From contig NZ_WHOD01000045.1 in the NCBI RefSeq assembly GCF_013141765.1, positions 186,001 through 250,000 of the forward strand: a stretch of 64,000 bases of DNA. The letters are read 5' to 3'. Position 1 is the stretch's first letter. Each line of letters starts with the position of its first letter. Below are positions 26,519 through 34,678 of this stretch, piece after piece. The notes beneath the pieces are model-generated. The model was given only the letters and a program-made list of their open reading frames with translations, ran no database searches and was not told the origin of the DNA. This DNA is from Paenibacillus foliorum (lineage in GTDB: Bacteria; Bacillota; Bacilli; Paenibacillales; NBRC-103111). The translations under genes and the position numbers were made by a program.

Positions 26519-27394
26519 TCATTCAAACAAGGATGCTATGAATAGTCCTTCTTCTTCGGTAACATTCATTAATGGCAATCGTAATCCGCCTACTTGCATA
26601 CCCTTCACATTAAGGGCGTGTTTAACTGCTGTAGGATTAGGAACGCGATGAGGACATTCAAACAATCCTTTAAAAATAGGATGGAGTCTGGCATGAATTT
26701 GCGCCGCTTCGCGAACATTCCCTTGTAAATAACAGTTTATCATATTTTTCATATCTTTTCCAATCACATGACTGGCGACACTCACAATACCGTAAGCCCC
26801 AATAGCCAAAACAGGCAATGTCATGTTATCTTCTCCGCTGTATACTCGGAAGCCTTCAGCTGCCCCATTAACGATTTGCGTCAACTGATCAAGATCAGCG
26901 CAATCTTTTGTTGCAACAATATTAGGAATCTGAGACAGACGAATCGTTGTATCTACATTAATGTTAATCCCGGTACGACCAGGTACATTATACAAAATAC
27001 AAGGTACAGAAACCGCTTCTGCTATTGCTTTATAGTGCTGGTACAAGCCTTCTTGCGAAGGTCGGTTATAATAAGGGGCTACAAGCAATAGTGCATCTAC
27101 ACCCAGCTTTTCAGCTTCCTTGGATAAATGGATGGAATGGGCTGTATCATTACTTCCGGTTCCTGCAATAATTTTGCAGCGTCCGTTAGCGTGTTTTACA
27201 GCAAATGCGAACAACTGAAGCTTCTCTTCCTCAGTAAGTGTTGGAGACTCTCCTGTTGTACCACAGATAACCAAGCTGTCGTTGGCCTGTTCCTCAATTA
27301 AATAATCTATCAGCTTACCTGTTTGATCCCAATCAATTTGTAAATTAGCATCAAAAGGTGTTACCATTGCCGCAATCAGTCTTCCGAAATCCAC
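26519..27394 (-). CDS. dapA: 4-hydroxy-tetrahydrodipicolinate synthase
   Basis: 291 aa. Condenses pyruvate with aspartate semialdehyde; the product feeds both lysine/diaminopimelate and spore dipicolinate. Motifs: VICGTTGESPTLTEEEK, YYNRPSQEGLYQHY, PCILYNVPGRTG and the Schiff-base lysine in NIVATKDCADL. GTG start at 27394 behind AGGAGGAG. Last gene of the asd-dapG-dapA set, closed by a hairpin. Confidence 0.96.
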   Translation of the reverse strand: MDFGRLIAAMVTPFDANLQIDWDQTGKLIDYLIEEQANDSLVICGTTGESPTLTEEEKLQLFAFAVKHANGRCKIIAGTGSNDTAHSIHLSKEAEKLGVDALLLVAPYYNRPSQEGLYQHYKAIAEAVSVPCILYNVPGRTGININVDTTIRLSQIPNIVATKDCADLDQLTQIVNGAAEGFRVYSGEDNMTLPVLAIGAYGIVSVASHVIGKDMKNMINCYLQGNVREAAQIHARLHPIFKGLFECPHRVPNPTAVKHALNVKGMQVGGLRLPLMNVTEEEGLFIASLFE

Positions 27395-27434
27395 GACAAA
27401 CTCCTCCTACTCTATAATAACTTCAATATCTCGC

Positions 27435-28652
27435 TTATCGGTATAATTGAAATTTCTTGTGAAGTGCACGGACCGCATTAGCCATATCCTGCCCTTGAAC
27501 AAGAACCCAAATGGTTGTATTAGAATCTGCAGATTGTAAAATCCTTATATCATTCTCCGTCAATGCTTCGACTATGTGCGCCATAATCCCCGGCACACCG
27601 TTCATTCCACCGCCAATAATAGAGACTTTAGCGCAATGAGAAGCAATGTTAGGTTTATATCCAAGCTCAGTTAAAATGTGCACAGCGCTGTCGGCCTCAT
27701 GATCAAAAACGGTGTACACGACTCCAGCAGGGTTTACATTAATAAAATCAATACTAATATGATGTTGAGCCATAGCTTTAAAAACTTTCAACTGTAGATC
27801 GTATACGCCTTCTCCAGCGCTCACTTGAATTTGAGTAATATGCTCAAAATTAGCTATTCCTGTGACACTTCGATCTTGAATCCCATCCTTTACGCCTGGA
27901 ATCGAATCAGCAACAGTCACTAACGTCCCAGGGTCTTTGCTAAAGGTCGAACGGACTCGGATAGGAATCATAGCATTCATCGCTACCTCAACAGCCCTAG
28001 GATGTATCACCTTGGCTCCGTGATGAGCCATATTGCATATTTCCATATAGGTCACAACAGGCAAACGCCTCGCGTCCTTCACAATGCGAGGGTCCGCTGT
28101 TAAAATCCCAGTCACATCCGTAAATATATCGACAATTTCTGCCTTTAAAGCAGCACCTAGTGCTGTAGCCGACGTATCACTGCCGCCTCTGCCTAACGTA
28201 GTAAAATCATTGTCCTTCGTTTGGCCTTGAAAGCCTGCAACAATGACAACCTTTCCTTGATCTAACAGATCCAAGATCCGCTGTGGCTGAATAGAAAGGA
28301 TTTGAGCGTTTCCAAAATCGTCATTTGTTGTAATACCGGCCTGCGCTCCGTTTAATACGGTTGCATGAATGCCTTGCGCATTCAATAAACTGCATAGTGT
28401 AGCAGCAGAAATGAGTTCACCGCAGTAAAGCAGCATGTCTTTCTCTCTGGCTGGCAAATGGTTACCATTCTGATTAATCACATCAAGCAATGTATCTGTT
28501 GCATAGGGCTCGCCTTTTCTCCCCATTGCCGATACGACGACAACTAGCTTGTAGTTTAGTGCTAATGCATCTTGGATGTGTTCTATGACATGTGCTCTTG
28601 CTTCGACAGTGGAAAGGGACGTGCCTCCGAATTTCTGTACTAGAATTTTCAT
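27435..28652 (-). CDS. dapG: Aspartate kinase (aspartokinase I type)
   Basis: 405 aa, first enzyme of the aspartate pathway. Kinase motif VQKFGGTSLSTVE at the N terminus, TTLGRGGSDTSATALG, DIFTDVTGILTADPR, then two ACT domains from about residue 265 for end-product control. The position and start (KILVQKFGGTS) match B. subtilis DapG, which is diaminopimelate-sensitive. AAGGAGGG precedes the ATG. The leader contains two hairpin repeats, the nearer one abutting the ribosome site. Confidence 0.95.
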   Translation of the reverse strand: MKILVQKFGGTSLSTVEARAHVIEHIQDALALNYKLVVVVSAMGRKGEPYATDTLLDVINQNGNHLPAREKDMLLYCGELISAATLCSLLNAQGIHATVLNGAQAGITTNDDFGNAQILSIQPQRILDLLDQGKVVIVAGFQGQTKDNDFTTLGRGGSDTSATALGAALKAEIVDIFTDVTGILTADPRIVKDARRLPVVTYMEICNMAHHGAKVIHPRAVEVAMNAMIPIRVRSTFSKDPGTLVTVADSIPGVKDGIQDRSVTGIANFEHITQIQVSAGEGVYDLQLKVFKAMAQHHISIDFINVNPAGVVYTVFDHEADSAVHILTELGYKPNIASHCAKVSIIGGGMNGVPGIMAHIVEALTENDIRILQSADSNTTIWVLVQGQDMANAVRALHKKFQLYR

Positions 28653-28663
28653 GAGGGTCCCTC

Positions 28664-28783
28664 CTTAAGAGCATCCGTATGGATGCTTACTTCGCAAGGT
28701 TATACTTAGCTTTCGTAGAAAGCCTTCTTCGTAAGCGTAATCTTAAGCATCCTTGTGGATGCTTACTGCGTAAGGATATACTT
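28664..28783 (-). repeat. Paired hairpin-bearing repeats in the dapG leader
   Basis: Two direct copies (28664-28707 and 28742-28783) with about 32 of 37 aligned bases identical. Each contains a perfect GCATCC-4 nt-GGATGC palindrome followed by TTACTTCGCAAGG or TTACTGCGTAAGG and ATACTT. Between them lies a third hairpin, GCTTTC-GTA-GAAAGC (28709-28723). Together they fill nearly all of the leader between the asd terminator and the dapG ribosome site. Confidence 0.8.
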
Positions 28784-28784
28784 C

Positions 28785-28826
28785 AAAAAACACAAGCCAG
28801 GCTTCCCTACTCAGGAAGCCCACTTG
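28785..28826 (-). terminator. Terminator of asd
   Basis: Stem CAAGtgGGCTTCC/GGAAGCCtgGCTTG with a short loop, then TGTTTTTTG on the minus strand. Confidence 0.8.
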
Positions 28827-28829
28827 TTA

Positions 28830-29870
28830 TTACTTCTGTTCAATGGCGATATATTCCGCTATTTGTACAGCATTCCAAGCTGCGCCTTTTAATAAATTAT
28901 CCGAAACAATCCACATATTAAGAGCTCTTGGATTGCTTAAATCTCTGCGCACCCGCCCTACGAAAGTATCCAGCTTACCCGCTGCGTCGCTTGCCAATGG
29001 ATATAATTGTTCTGCCGGATTATCCTGCAGAACAATACCTGGGGCGTCTGCGAGCAATTGTTTTACTTCCTCGACATCAAAGTCCTGTTTCAATTCAACA
29101 TAAACCGACTCGGAATGACCGTAAATAACAGGGATACGAACACATGTAGCCGTTACTTCCAATGAATCATCGCCCATGATTTTTTTAGTTTCATTAATCA
29201 TTTTGATTTCTTCATAAGTAAAACCATTGTCAGTAAACTTATCAATTTGTGGAATAGCATTAAAAGCTATTTGATGCTTAACTGGAAGCGCCCCAACCGG
29301 CAAAATTTGTGGTTCAACCGGGTTGCCATCTAAAATTTCACGAGATTGGCGAAGCATTTCATCTATAGCACGCGCCCCAGCTCCGGAAACAGCTTGGTAG
29401 GTGGAAACGATAATACGTGAAATCCCGTAACGATCATATAAAGGCTTTAATGCTGCAACCATTTGAATCGTAGAGCAATTCGGATTTGCAATAACTCCCT
29501 TATGCTCGCTAATTTTATCAATATTGACTTCAGGAACAACAAGCGGAGTTTCCGAATCCATCCGGTAAGCACTCGTATTATCGATACACACAGCACCATG
29601 CTTAATGGCGTGAGGAATTAATTCTAAACTTACACTGCCTCCAGCGCTGAACAATGCAATATCAATTCCTTTGAAACTGTCAGGAGCTGCTGCTTCTAGA
29701 GTTATCTCTTGACCTTTAAACTGCAGTTTACTTCCAGCAGACCGCTCGGAAGATAACAATTTCAATTCATTAATGGGGAAATTGCGTTCCTCTAACAAAC
29801 GTAAGATTTGTTCTCCTACAGCACCTGTTGCTCCAACAACAGCAACATTGAATAATTTTTGATTCGACAT
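28830..29870 (-). CDS. asd: Aspartate-semialdehyde dehydrogenase
   Basis: 346 aa NADPH-dependent enzyme giving aspartate semialdehyde for DapA and for threonine/methionine. N-terminal NADP motif VVGATGAVGEQILRLLEER, active-site cysteine in GVIANPNCSTIQMV, histidine in ATCVRIPVIYGHSE. AGGGGAGAG precedes the ATG, 30 nt after spoVFB. A terminator after asd separates it from dapG. Confidence 0.96.
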   Translation of the reverse strand: MSNQKLFNVAVVGATGAVGEQILRLLEERNFPINELKLLSSERSAGSKLQFKGQEITLEAAAPDSFKGIDIALFSAGGSVSLELIPHAIKHGAVCIDNTSAYRMDSETPLVVPEVNIDKISEHKGVIANPNCSTIQMVAALKPLYDRYGISRIIVSTYQAVSGAGARAIDEMLRQSREILDGNPVEPQILPVGALPVKHQIAFNAIPQIDKFTDNGFTYEEIKMINETKKIMGDDSLEVTATCVRIPVIYGHSESVYVELKQDFDVEEVKQLLADAPGIVLQDNPAEQLYPLASDAAGKLDTFVGRVRRDLSNPRALNMWIVSDNLLKGAAWNAVQIAEYIAIEQK

Positions 29871-29900
29871 CTGTTCGTCTCTCCCCTATGCGAGTAATCA

Positions 29901-30497
29901 TTATTGATAATTGAACCGTTCAATAACCATAGGTTGAAGCTGCTTGCCTTGAAGGGCTGCTTCACAGGTTTCCATAATCAAGTCCATACGAGCTACCAAG
30001 GAATTTGGCTTCGCCGTAGGTGCGTCTTGACCGAACGGAACAAAATAAATGTTTTTAGTAATTAAAAGCTTGCTGATATTCATAGCATTCAAACCAAGAC
30101 CATCATTAGTAGAGATAGCTAATACTACAGGACGATGGTTACGCATTTGTGCTTTAGCCGCCATCAGAACCGGACTTTCGGTCATGGCATTTGCCAGTTT
30201 ACTCGTTGTATTCCCTGTACATGGAGCTATTGCAAGCACATCCAACAATTTGCTCGGACCTAATGGTTCCGCATCGACAATTGAAGAAATGATATCATTC
30301 CCTGTGATCTCTTTCAACTGTTTTTGCCAATTCTCTGACGTACCGAAGCGCGTATCCGTTGTAAGTATGGTATAAGAAACGATCGGAACCACCCGGGCTC
30401 CGGCGTCAATAAATCGCTGTATTTGCGGCATCGTCTCAGCAAACGTACAATGGGACCCTGTCAAAGCAAAACCAACTGTCTTTCCCTGCCAATTCAT
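29901..30497 (-). CDS. spoVFB: Dipicolinate synthase subunit B
   Basis: 198 aa flavoprotein-like subunit of dipicolinate synthase (DpaB), which acts in the mother cell to oxidise dihydrodipicolinate to dipicolinic acid. Recognised by GKTVGFALTGSHCTFAE, IAPCTGNTTSKLANA and NDGLGLNAMNISKLL. The ATG overlaps the spoVFA stop codon by 4 nt, so the two subunits are coupled. Confidence 0.95.
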   Translation of the reverse strand: MNWQGKTVGFALTGSHCTFAETMPQIQRFIDAGARVVPIVSYTILTTDTRFGTSENWQKQLKEITGNDIISSIVDAEPLGPSKLLDVLAIAPCTGNTTSKLANAMTESPVLMAAKAQMRNHRPVVLAISTNDGLGLNAMNISKLLITKNIYFVPFGQDAPTAKPNSLVARMDLIMETCEAALQGKQLQPMVIERFNYQ

Positions 30498-31393
30498 TCC
30501 ACATTCCTCCTCAGTCCTGCATCCTCAAGAATAATACGACTCAAGGTATCAGCGATGATGCGACCGGCTGTTTTCGGTGCAACAATTCCGGGGAGTCCTG
30601 GAGCGAGCATCGCTTTGATTCCTCTTTTTTCAGCAAAACGAAAATCCGTTCCGCCTGGCTTAGAGGCCAAATCGATGATCACTGCACGATGTGGAATATT
30701 GGCAATAATTTGTGCTGTGACTATCATAGACGGAATTGTGTTAAAAAGCAAGTCAATATTCGCTGTTTGAGCGTATAAATCCTGTGTGTAAAAGGGTGTA
30801 AAACCCATCTCCCAAGCACGTGCGTAATACTCAGGTTTGTTGACGCCTACCTTCACCTTTGCGCCGAGTCCTTGCAATGTCCGTGCCAAAGTAATCCCCG
30901 TTCTACCAAATCCAAGCACCATAGATTGCGAGCCATGTATAGTAAAATCGGTGTTTTGAATCGCCATCATAATGGCACCCTCTGCTGTCGGAATAGAGTT
31001 ATAAATGGCTACATCATCCCGATCGAAAAGCTCAACAATTGAAATCGAATACTTAGCACACAAGTTGCGCAAGTAAGGTTTAGCCATTCCTGTGAAAATC
31101 TTGGCATGCTTGGGCAAGGCCTGGATATGTGCATCTGTTAGGCGGAGCTCTGAGGCAGAGAAGATACTCTCCACATTACCGTGATCATCCGTTCCCACCG
31201 CCGGCAAAATGACTGCATCAATCCCCTCAAGAACCTCAGAACTCAGCTCGGATCTTGTAATCCCGCTGAATTGATTTTGCAGATTATCAAACCCGATCAA
31301 GACGACAGAAGCATCTAACTCGGAGCATTTATAAATGACTTCAAGCTGCCTGGCATCGCCGCCAATCAAAGCCACTTGAATTCCTGTAAGCAT
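30494..31393 (-). CDS. spoVFA: Dipicolinate synthase subunit A
   Basis: 299 aa NAD(P)-binding subunit (DpaA). N-terminal VALIGGDARQLEVIYK, dinucleotide motif SMVLGFGRTGITLARTLQGL near residue 155, and the C-terminal IIDLASKPGGTDF / APGLPGIVAPKTAGRI. AGAGGTGAGAAT precedes the ATG. A candidate sigma-K promoter lies about 36 nt upstream, consistent with mother-cell expression of the spoVF operon. Confidence 0.95.
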   Translation of the reverse strand: MLTGIQVALIGGDARQLEVIYKCSELDASVVLIGFDNLQNQFSGITRSELSSEVLEGIDAVILPAVGTDDHGNVESIFSASELRLTDAHIQALPKHAKIFTGMAKPYLRNLCAKYSISIVELFDRDDVAIYNSIPTAEGAIMMAIQNTDFTIHGSQSMVLGFGRTGITLARTLQGLGAKVKVGVNKPEYYARAWEMGFTPFYTQDLYAQTANIDLLFNTIPSMIVTAQIIANIPHRAVIIDLASKPGGTDFRFAEKRGIKAMLAPGLPGIVAPKTAGRIIADTLSRIILEDAGLRRNVE

Positions 31394-31428
31394 TCATTCT
31401 CACCTCTTTCTAATCGCAATCCATAACT

Positions 31429-31457
31429 CATACTATGCTCTCGCCTATGGATGGGTT
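31429..31457 (-). promoter_or_regulatory. Candidate sigma-K promoter of spoVFAB
   Basis: Minus strand AACC, 16 nt, CATAGTATG. The sigma-K consensus is MACM, 16-17 nt, CATANNNTA; only the last base differs. The spoVF operon of B. subtilis is sigma-K dependent. Confidence 0.5.
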
Positions 31458-31511
31458 ACTTGGCTGAATAAAGAAACGGCTTTTCCAAAGCAATGTACTA
31501 AGAAAACAAAA

Positions 31512-31551
31512 AGAGTACCTCCTGCTTGCTATTGCAAACAGAAAGTACTCT
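31512..31551 (-). terminator. Terminator of dut
   Basis: Outer stem AGAGTAC/GTACTCT with an inner TGTTTGC-AATA-GCAAGCA-type stem, followed by TTTTTGTTTTC on the minus strand. Confidence 0.8.
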
Positions 31552-31611
31552 ACAAGTTTTAAATTCATTGGAGTCTTAAAACAATAAATAATCGCAATAA
31601 GCTTTGTTTTA

Positions 31612-32058
31612 TTACTTCGTTCCGGTATGTCCGAAACCACCCGCACCACGGTCCGTATCCTCAAGCTCATCAACCTCGATTAATTGCACCTTCGGAACCT
31701 CCTGGAAAACCATCTGGGCGATTCGCTCATTTCTCTCAATAATGAATGAATCCAAACCGTGATTGATAAGTAGAACCTTGACCTCGCCGCGATAATCCGC
31801 ATCAATCGTTCCCGGTGAATTTAACGCAGTAATGCCATGCTTCAGTGCTAAACCGCTGCGCGGACGAATCTGAGCCTCCAGCTCCGATGGCATTGCCAAA
31901 CAGAAGCCTGTTGGGATCAGCATTCGCTGCCCTGGGTTTAACTCTATCGGTTCATTAACCGCGGCATAAAGATCAAAGCCGCTTGCCAGGAGCGACATTT
32001 TTTGTGGAAGCTGAATATCTTCGTTGCCTGGCAACCGCTTGATTTGTACATTAAACAA
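31612..32058 (-). CDS. dut: dUTP pyrophosphatase
   Basis: 148 aa trimeric dUTPase. All five motifs are visible: SGFDLYAA, RPRSGLALKHG, GTIDADYRGEV, RIAQMVF and the C-terminal RGAGGFGHTGTK. Start TTG 32058 (FNVQIKRLPGNE) lies 6 nt after AGGAGGG; the ATG at 32082 lacks a site. It overlaps the ymxG end by 8 nt. In B. subtilis this slot between ymxG and spoVFA is occupied by ymxH. Confidence 0.95.
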   Translation of the reverse strand: MFNVQIKRLPGNEDIQLPQKMSLLASGFDLYAAVNEPIELNPGQRMLIPTGFCLAMPSELEAQIRPRSGLALKHGITALNSPGTIDADYRGEVKVLLINHGLDSFIIERNERIAQMVFQEVPKVQLIEVDELEDTDRGAGGFGHTGTK

Positions 32059-33301
32059 GTTGATCCCTCCTGAAGCCGTCAATCACATCTGCTTTTTGCC
32101 CCACCATCGCCAAAGCAAAAGGAGTAGCAAGCATCTCCTGCGTCAATTCCTGAATGTGATCAAGTTCAACACTCTCAATGCGTTCAATGATTTCGTCCAT
32201 GCTATAATGTCTTCCAAGCATTAGCTCGTTTTTACCTAACCGGTTCATCCGACTGCTGGTGCTCTCCAAACTAAGGATCAGACTTCCTTTCATCTGCTCC
32301 TTGCCTTTTTTGAGCTCACTTGCAGTAAGCCCTTGATTTTTAAGTTCGCTAAGCAGCTCCATAGTTACCTTCAACACATCTGCCGTTTGCTTAGGTGCTG
32401 TTCCTGTATAAATCGTAAACATACCACCGTCTTGATAAGAGGTATGATAGGAATAGACCGAATAGGCCATGCCGCGTTTTTCTCTAATTTCTTGAAATAA
32501 CCGTGAACTCATTCCACCGCCGATAGCATTGTTCAGCAAGACCATCGCATATAGCCGGTCATCTTTAGCAGACAGACCAGGTAGCGATAGGCAAATATGA
32601 TTTTGCTCCGTTTTCTTCTCATGGTATTCTAAATTGCTGAAAAATGAAGGTGGAGTAAACGTTTGTTCGGTTCCATTGTTTTGAAAACTTCCAAAGTGTT
32701 GTTCCATTAATGCCAGAATCGAATCATCTACATTACCTGCAATTGCGATGACCGTATTTTCGATACTATATTTTTCTTTCATGTAATTTCGCAGTGTGTT
32801 CGAATCCATGGCCGTCAGGTTTTGTTCGGTTCCAATAATTGTATAACCTAAAGAATGGTTTTCAAAAGCCGCTTTGGCAATTAAATCATGAACCATATCA
32901 TCAGGTGTATCCTCATACATGGAGATTTCTTCAAAAATGACATTCTTTTCTTTCTCTAATTCAGTTGGATCAAAGGTTGAACGGAAGAACATATCAGCCA
33001 AGGCTTCAACAGCTATAGGCAAGTGCTCATCCAGTACTTTGGCATAGTAGCATGTATACTCTTTAGACGTAAATGCGTTAACGTTGCCGCCGATACCATC
33101 AAACAATTCTGCTATATCCTTGGCGGAATATTTATCCGTTCCCTTGAACAGCATGTGCTCGATAAAATGTGAAATACCGTTAATTTCTCTGCTTTCATTA
33201 CGCGAACCTGTTTTTACCCAAATCCCAAAGGATACGGAGCGGCAAGTTGGAATAGGTTCAACGATGACCCGCAGCCCATTGTTCAAGGTATATTTATTCA
33301 A
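32051..33301 (-). CDS. ymxG: M16-family zinc peptidase YmxG/MlpA
   Basis: 416 aa. Inverted zinc motif GISHFIEHMLFKGT (HxxEH) with downstream ligand glutamate in LEKEKNVIFEEISMYED, and a second M16 domain (SLPGLSAKDDRLYAMVLLNN, GGGMSSRLFQEIREKRG). It is a mitochondrial-processing-peptidase-like protein whose substrate in Bacillus is not settled. TTG start at 33301 follows GAGGAGG at 9 nt. The leader carries a pair of 40-bp repeats. Confidence 0.92.
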   Translation of the reverse strand: MNKYTLNNGLRVIVEPIPTCRSVSFGIWVKTGSRNESREINGISHFIEHMLFKGTDKYSAKDIAELFDGIGGNVNAFTSKEYTCYYAKVLDEHLPIAVEALADMFFRSTFDPTELEKEKNVIFEEISMYEDTPDDMVHDLIAKAAFENHSLGYTIIGTEQNLTAMDSNTLRNYMKEKYSIENTVIAIAGNVDDSILALMEQHFGSFQNNGTEQTFTPPSFFSNLEYHEKKTEQNHICLSLPGLSAKDDRLYAMVLLNNAIGGGMSSRLFQEIREKRGMAYSVYSYHTSYQDGGMFTIYTGTAPKQTADVLKVTMELLSELKNQGLTASELKKGKEQMKGSLILSLESTSSRMNRLGKNELMLGRHYSMDEIIERIESVELDHIQELTQEMLATPFALAMVGQKADVIDGFRRDQLV

Positions 33302-33345
33302 TGAAGGGAGCCTCCTCGGAAAATCTCATTATGTATCAATTAAAT

Positions 33346-33501
33346 TGTATCTTCTTCAAACTGCTTCGATCTGAAGCTTTTCTTAAAATATGGAATGCAT
33401 AAGTTTTCAGCTTAGCTGAACCATTCTTATATTGCAAGAAAAGCTACTGCTGAGACACGAATGTATCTTCATCGAACTGCTTCGATCTGAAGCTTTTCTT
33501 A
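33346..33501 (-). repeat. Two 40-bp direct repeats in the ymxG leader
   Basis: Copies at 33346-33385 and 33462-33501 match at 38 of 40 positions and start 116 bp apart. Each contains GCTTCGATCTGAAGC, a small hairpin, followed by TTTTCTTA. The second copy also pairs with AAGAAAAGCT at about 33436, giving a longer stem. They fill most of the 208-nt gap between ylxY and ymxG. Confidence 0.85.
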
Positions 33502-33509
33502 TATTACCA

Positions 33510-34553
33510 TTATTGCTCAGCAGACTCAACTTTGGGAATGCGATCAGAAGAAATTACTTCGCTTACGGTTCCAAGCTGGAGTCCTTTATTTTTGATTACT
33601 TTTATCATTCGCTCTAATGCTTCGCTTGATGATGACGTCGGATGCATAAGAACTAATGATCCCGGTTCTATTCTTGCAGAAATTTTGTTCACAATAGTTG
33701 AAGGCGATGGCTTTTGCCAATCTACAGTATCTAATGTCCACAAGATCGTTTTCAACTTTTGCTGACGGGCAATATCGACTGTTGCTTGGTTGAAATCGCC
33801 TGAAGGCGGTGCAAACAACACATTGACTACACCTAATTCTTTTTCCAGCAGCTGTTGGGTTTTGAAAATCTCTTGATAAGCCTGATCCCGCGATATTTGG
33901 CTCATATTTTTATGGGAGTATGCATGATTAGAAAGCTCATGTCCTTTATCCTTAATGATCTGTGCAGTCGGAATATTTTTTTTCAACCAGCTTCCATCGA
34001 AAAAAAAGGTCGCTCGGACATTTTCTTTTTCCAGAATACTTAGCATTTTGGGTAAATATTGCTCTCCCCATGCAACATTGATCATCAAAGATACCATTGG
34101 TTTATTGGGATTCCCCTTGTAAATCGGGTGTGATCCCAACTGTTCCAAACCGATGGCTGGCGGCACCTCCCTCATGATTAAATGCAATTGACCTGGTGTT
34201 TGCCGCTCTAAGGTGAGCGCAAGCGACTTCTCTACATCAACCTCCACCCCATTGTACCCTGGTATCGCCTTCCATACTCTATCCAATTGTGCGTTGATAG
34301 GGGCAATCCTACGTTTATCCGCTTCCAGCATAATCTTTTCTTGAAGCATAGCCGTTTGATCCTGTAGCTTACCTAATCCAGAGTTAACCTTAATCGCAGA
34401 AGGGTTATCCATATGAAACGGACTGGTTGCAGGTACATTCGCCGAATGTTGTTTGGTGTATTGTATGAAGGATTTCACACTTTCTGAGCTCTGCAGCACC
34501 AGCATGACCGTTGCAAACAGACAGGTTATCATAATCACCTGAATATATTTCAT
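33510..34553 (-). CDS. ylxY: YlxY-type polysaccharide deacetylase-like protein
   Basis: 347 aa with an N-terminal signal/anchor helix (IQVIMITCLFATVMLVLQS), a spacer domain, and a NodB-like domain from about residue 150. NodB pieces TFFFDGSWL, ELSNHAYSHKNMS (metal histidines), FAPPSGDFN, LWTLDTVDWQKP and LVLMHPT are present, but the first motif reads MINVAWGEQYL instead of a TFDDG-type sequence, so the catalytic aspartates are missing there. It is probably a degenerate extracytoplasmic deacetylase. ACAGGAGCAAGC precedes the ATG; position after pnp as in Bacillus. Confidence 0.88.
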   Translation of the reverse strand: MKYIQVIMITCLFATVMLVLQSSESVKSFIQYTKQHSANVPATSPFHMDNPSAIKVNSGLGKLQDQTAMLQEKIMLEADKRRIAPINAQLDRVWKAIPGYNGVEVDVEKSLALTLERQTPGQLHLIMREVPPAIGLEQLGSHPIYKGNPNKPMVSLMINVAWGEQYLPKMLSILEKENVRATFFFDGSWLKKNIPTAQIIKDKGHELSNHAYSHKNMSQISRDQAYQEIFKTQQLLEKELGVVNVLFAPPSGDFNQATVDIARQQKLKTILWTLDTVDWQKPSPSTIVNKISARIEPGSLVLMHPTSSSSEALERMIKVIKNKGLQLGTVSEVISSDRIPKVESAEQ

Positions 34554-34617
34554 AAGCTTGCTCCTGTCGATGGAATCGTTTGTCCCATAAATATGCGTCG
34601 GAGGACAAGATTAGACC

Positions 34618-34650
34618 AAAACAAAAAGAGACAGAATTCTCTGGCTCTTT
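34618..34650 (-). terminator. Terminator of pnp
   Basis: Stem AAAGAGcCAGA/TCTGtCTCTTT with a 4-nt loop followed by TTGTTTTGG on the minus strand. Confidence 0.75.
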
Positions 34651-34678
34651 GTCGTTGCAATGCTATGAAATAACCTGA

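Noticed and set aside
28653..28829. Lysine riboswitch before dapG
   Set aside because: Gap too short (the lysine aptamer is about 170 nt) and filled with repeat hairpins that do not match its conserved core.
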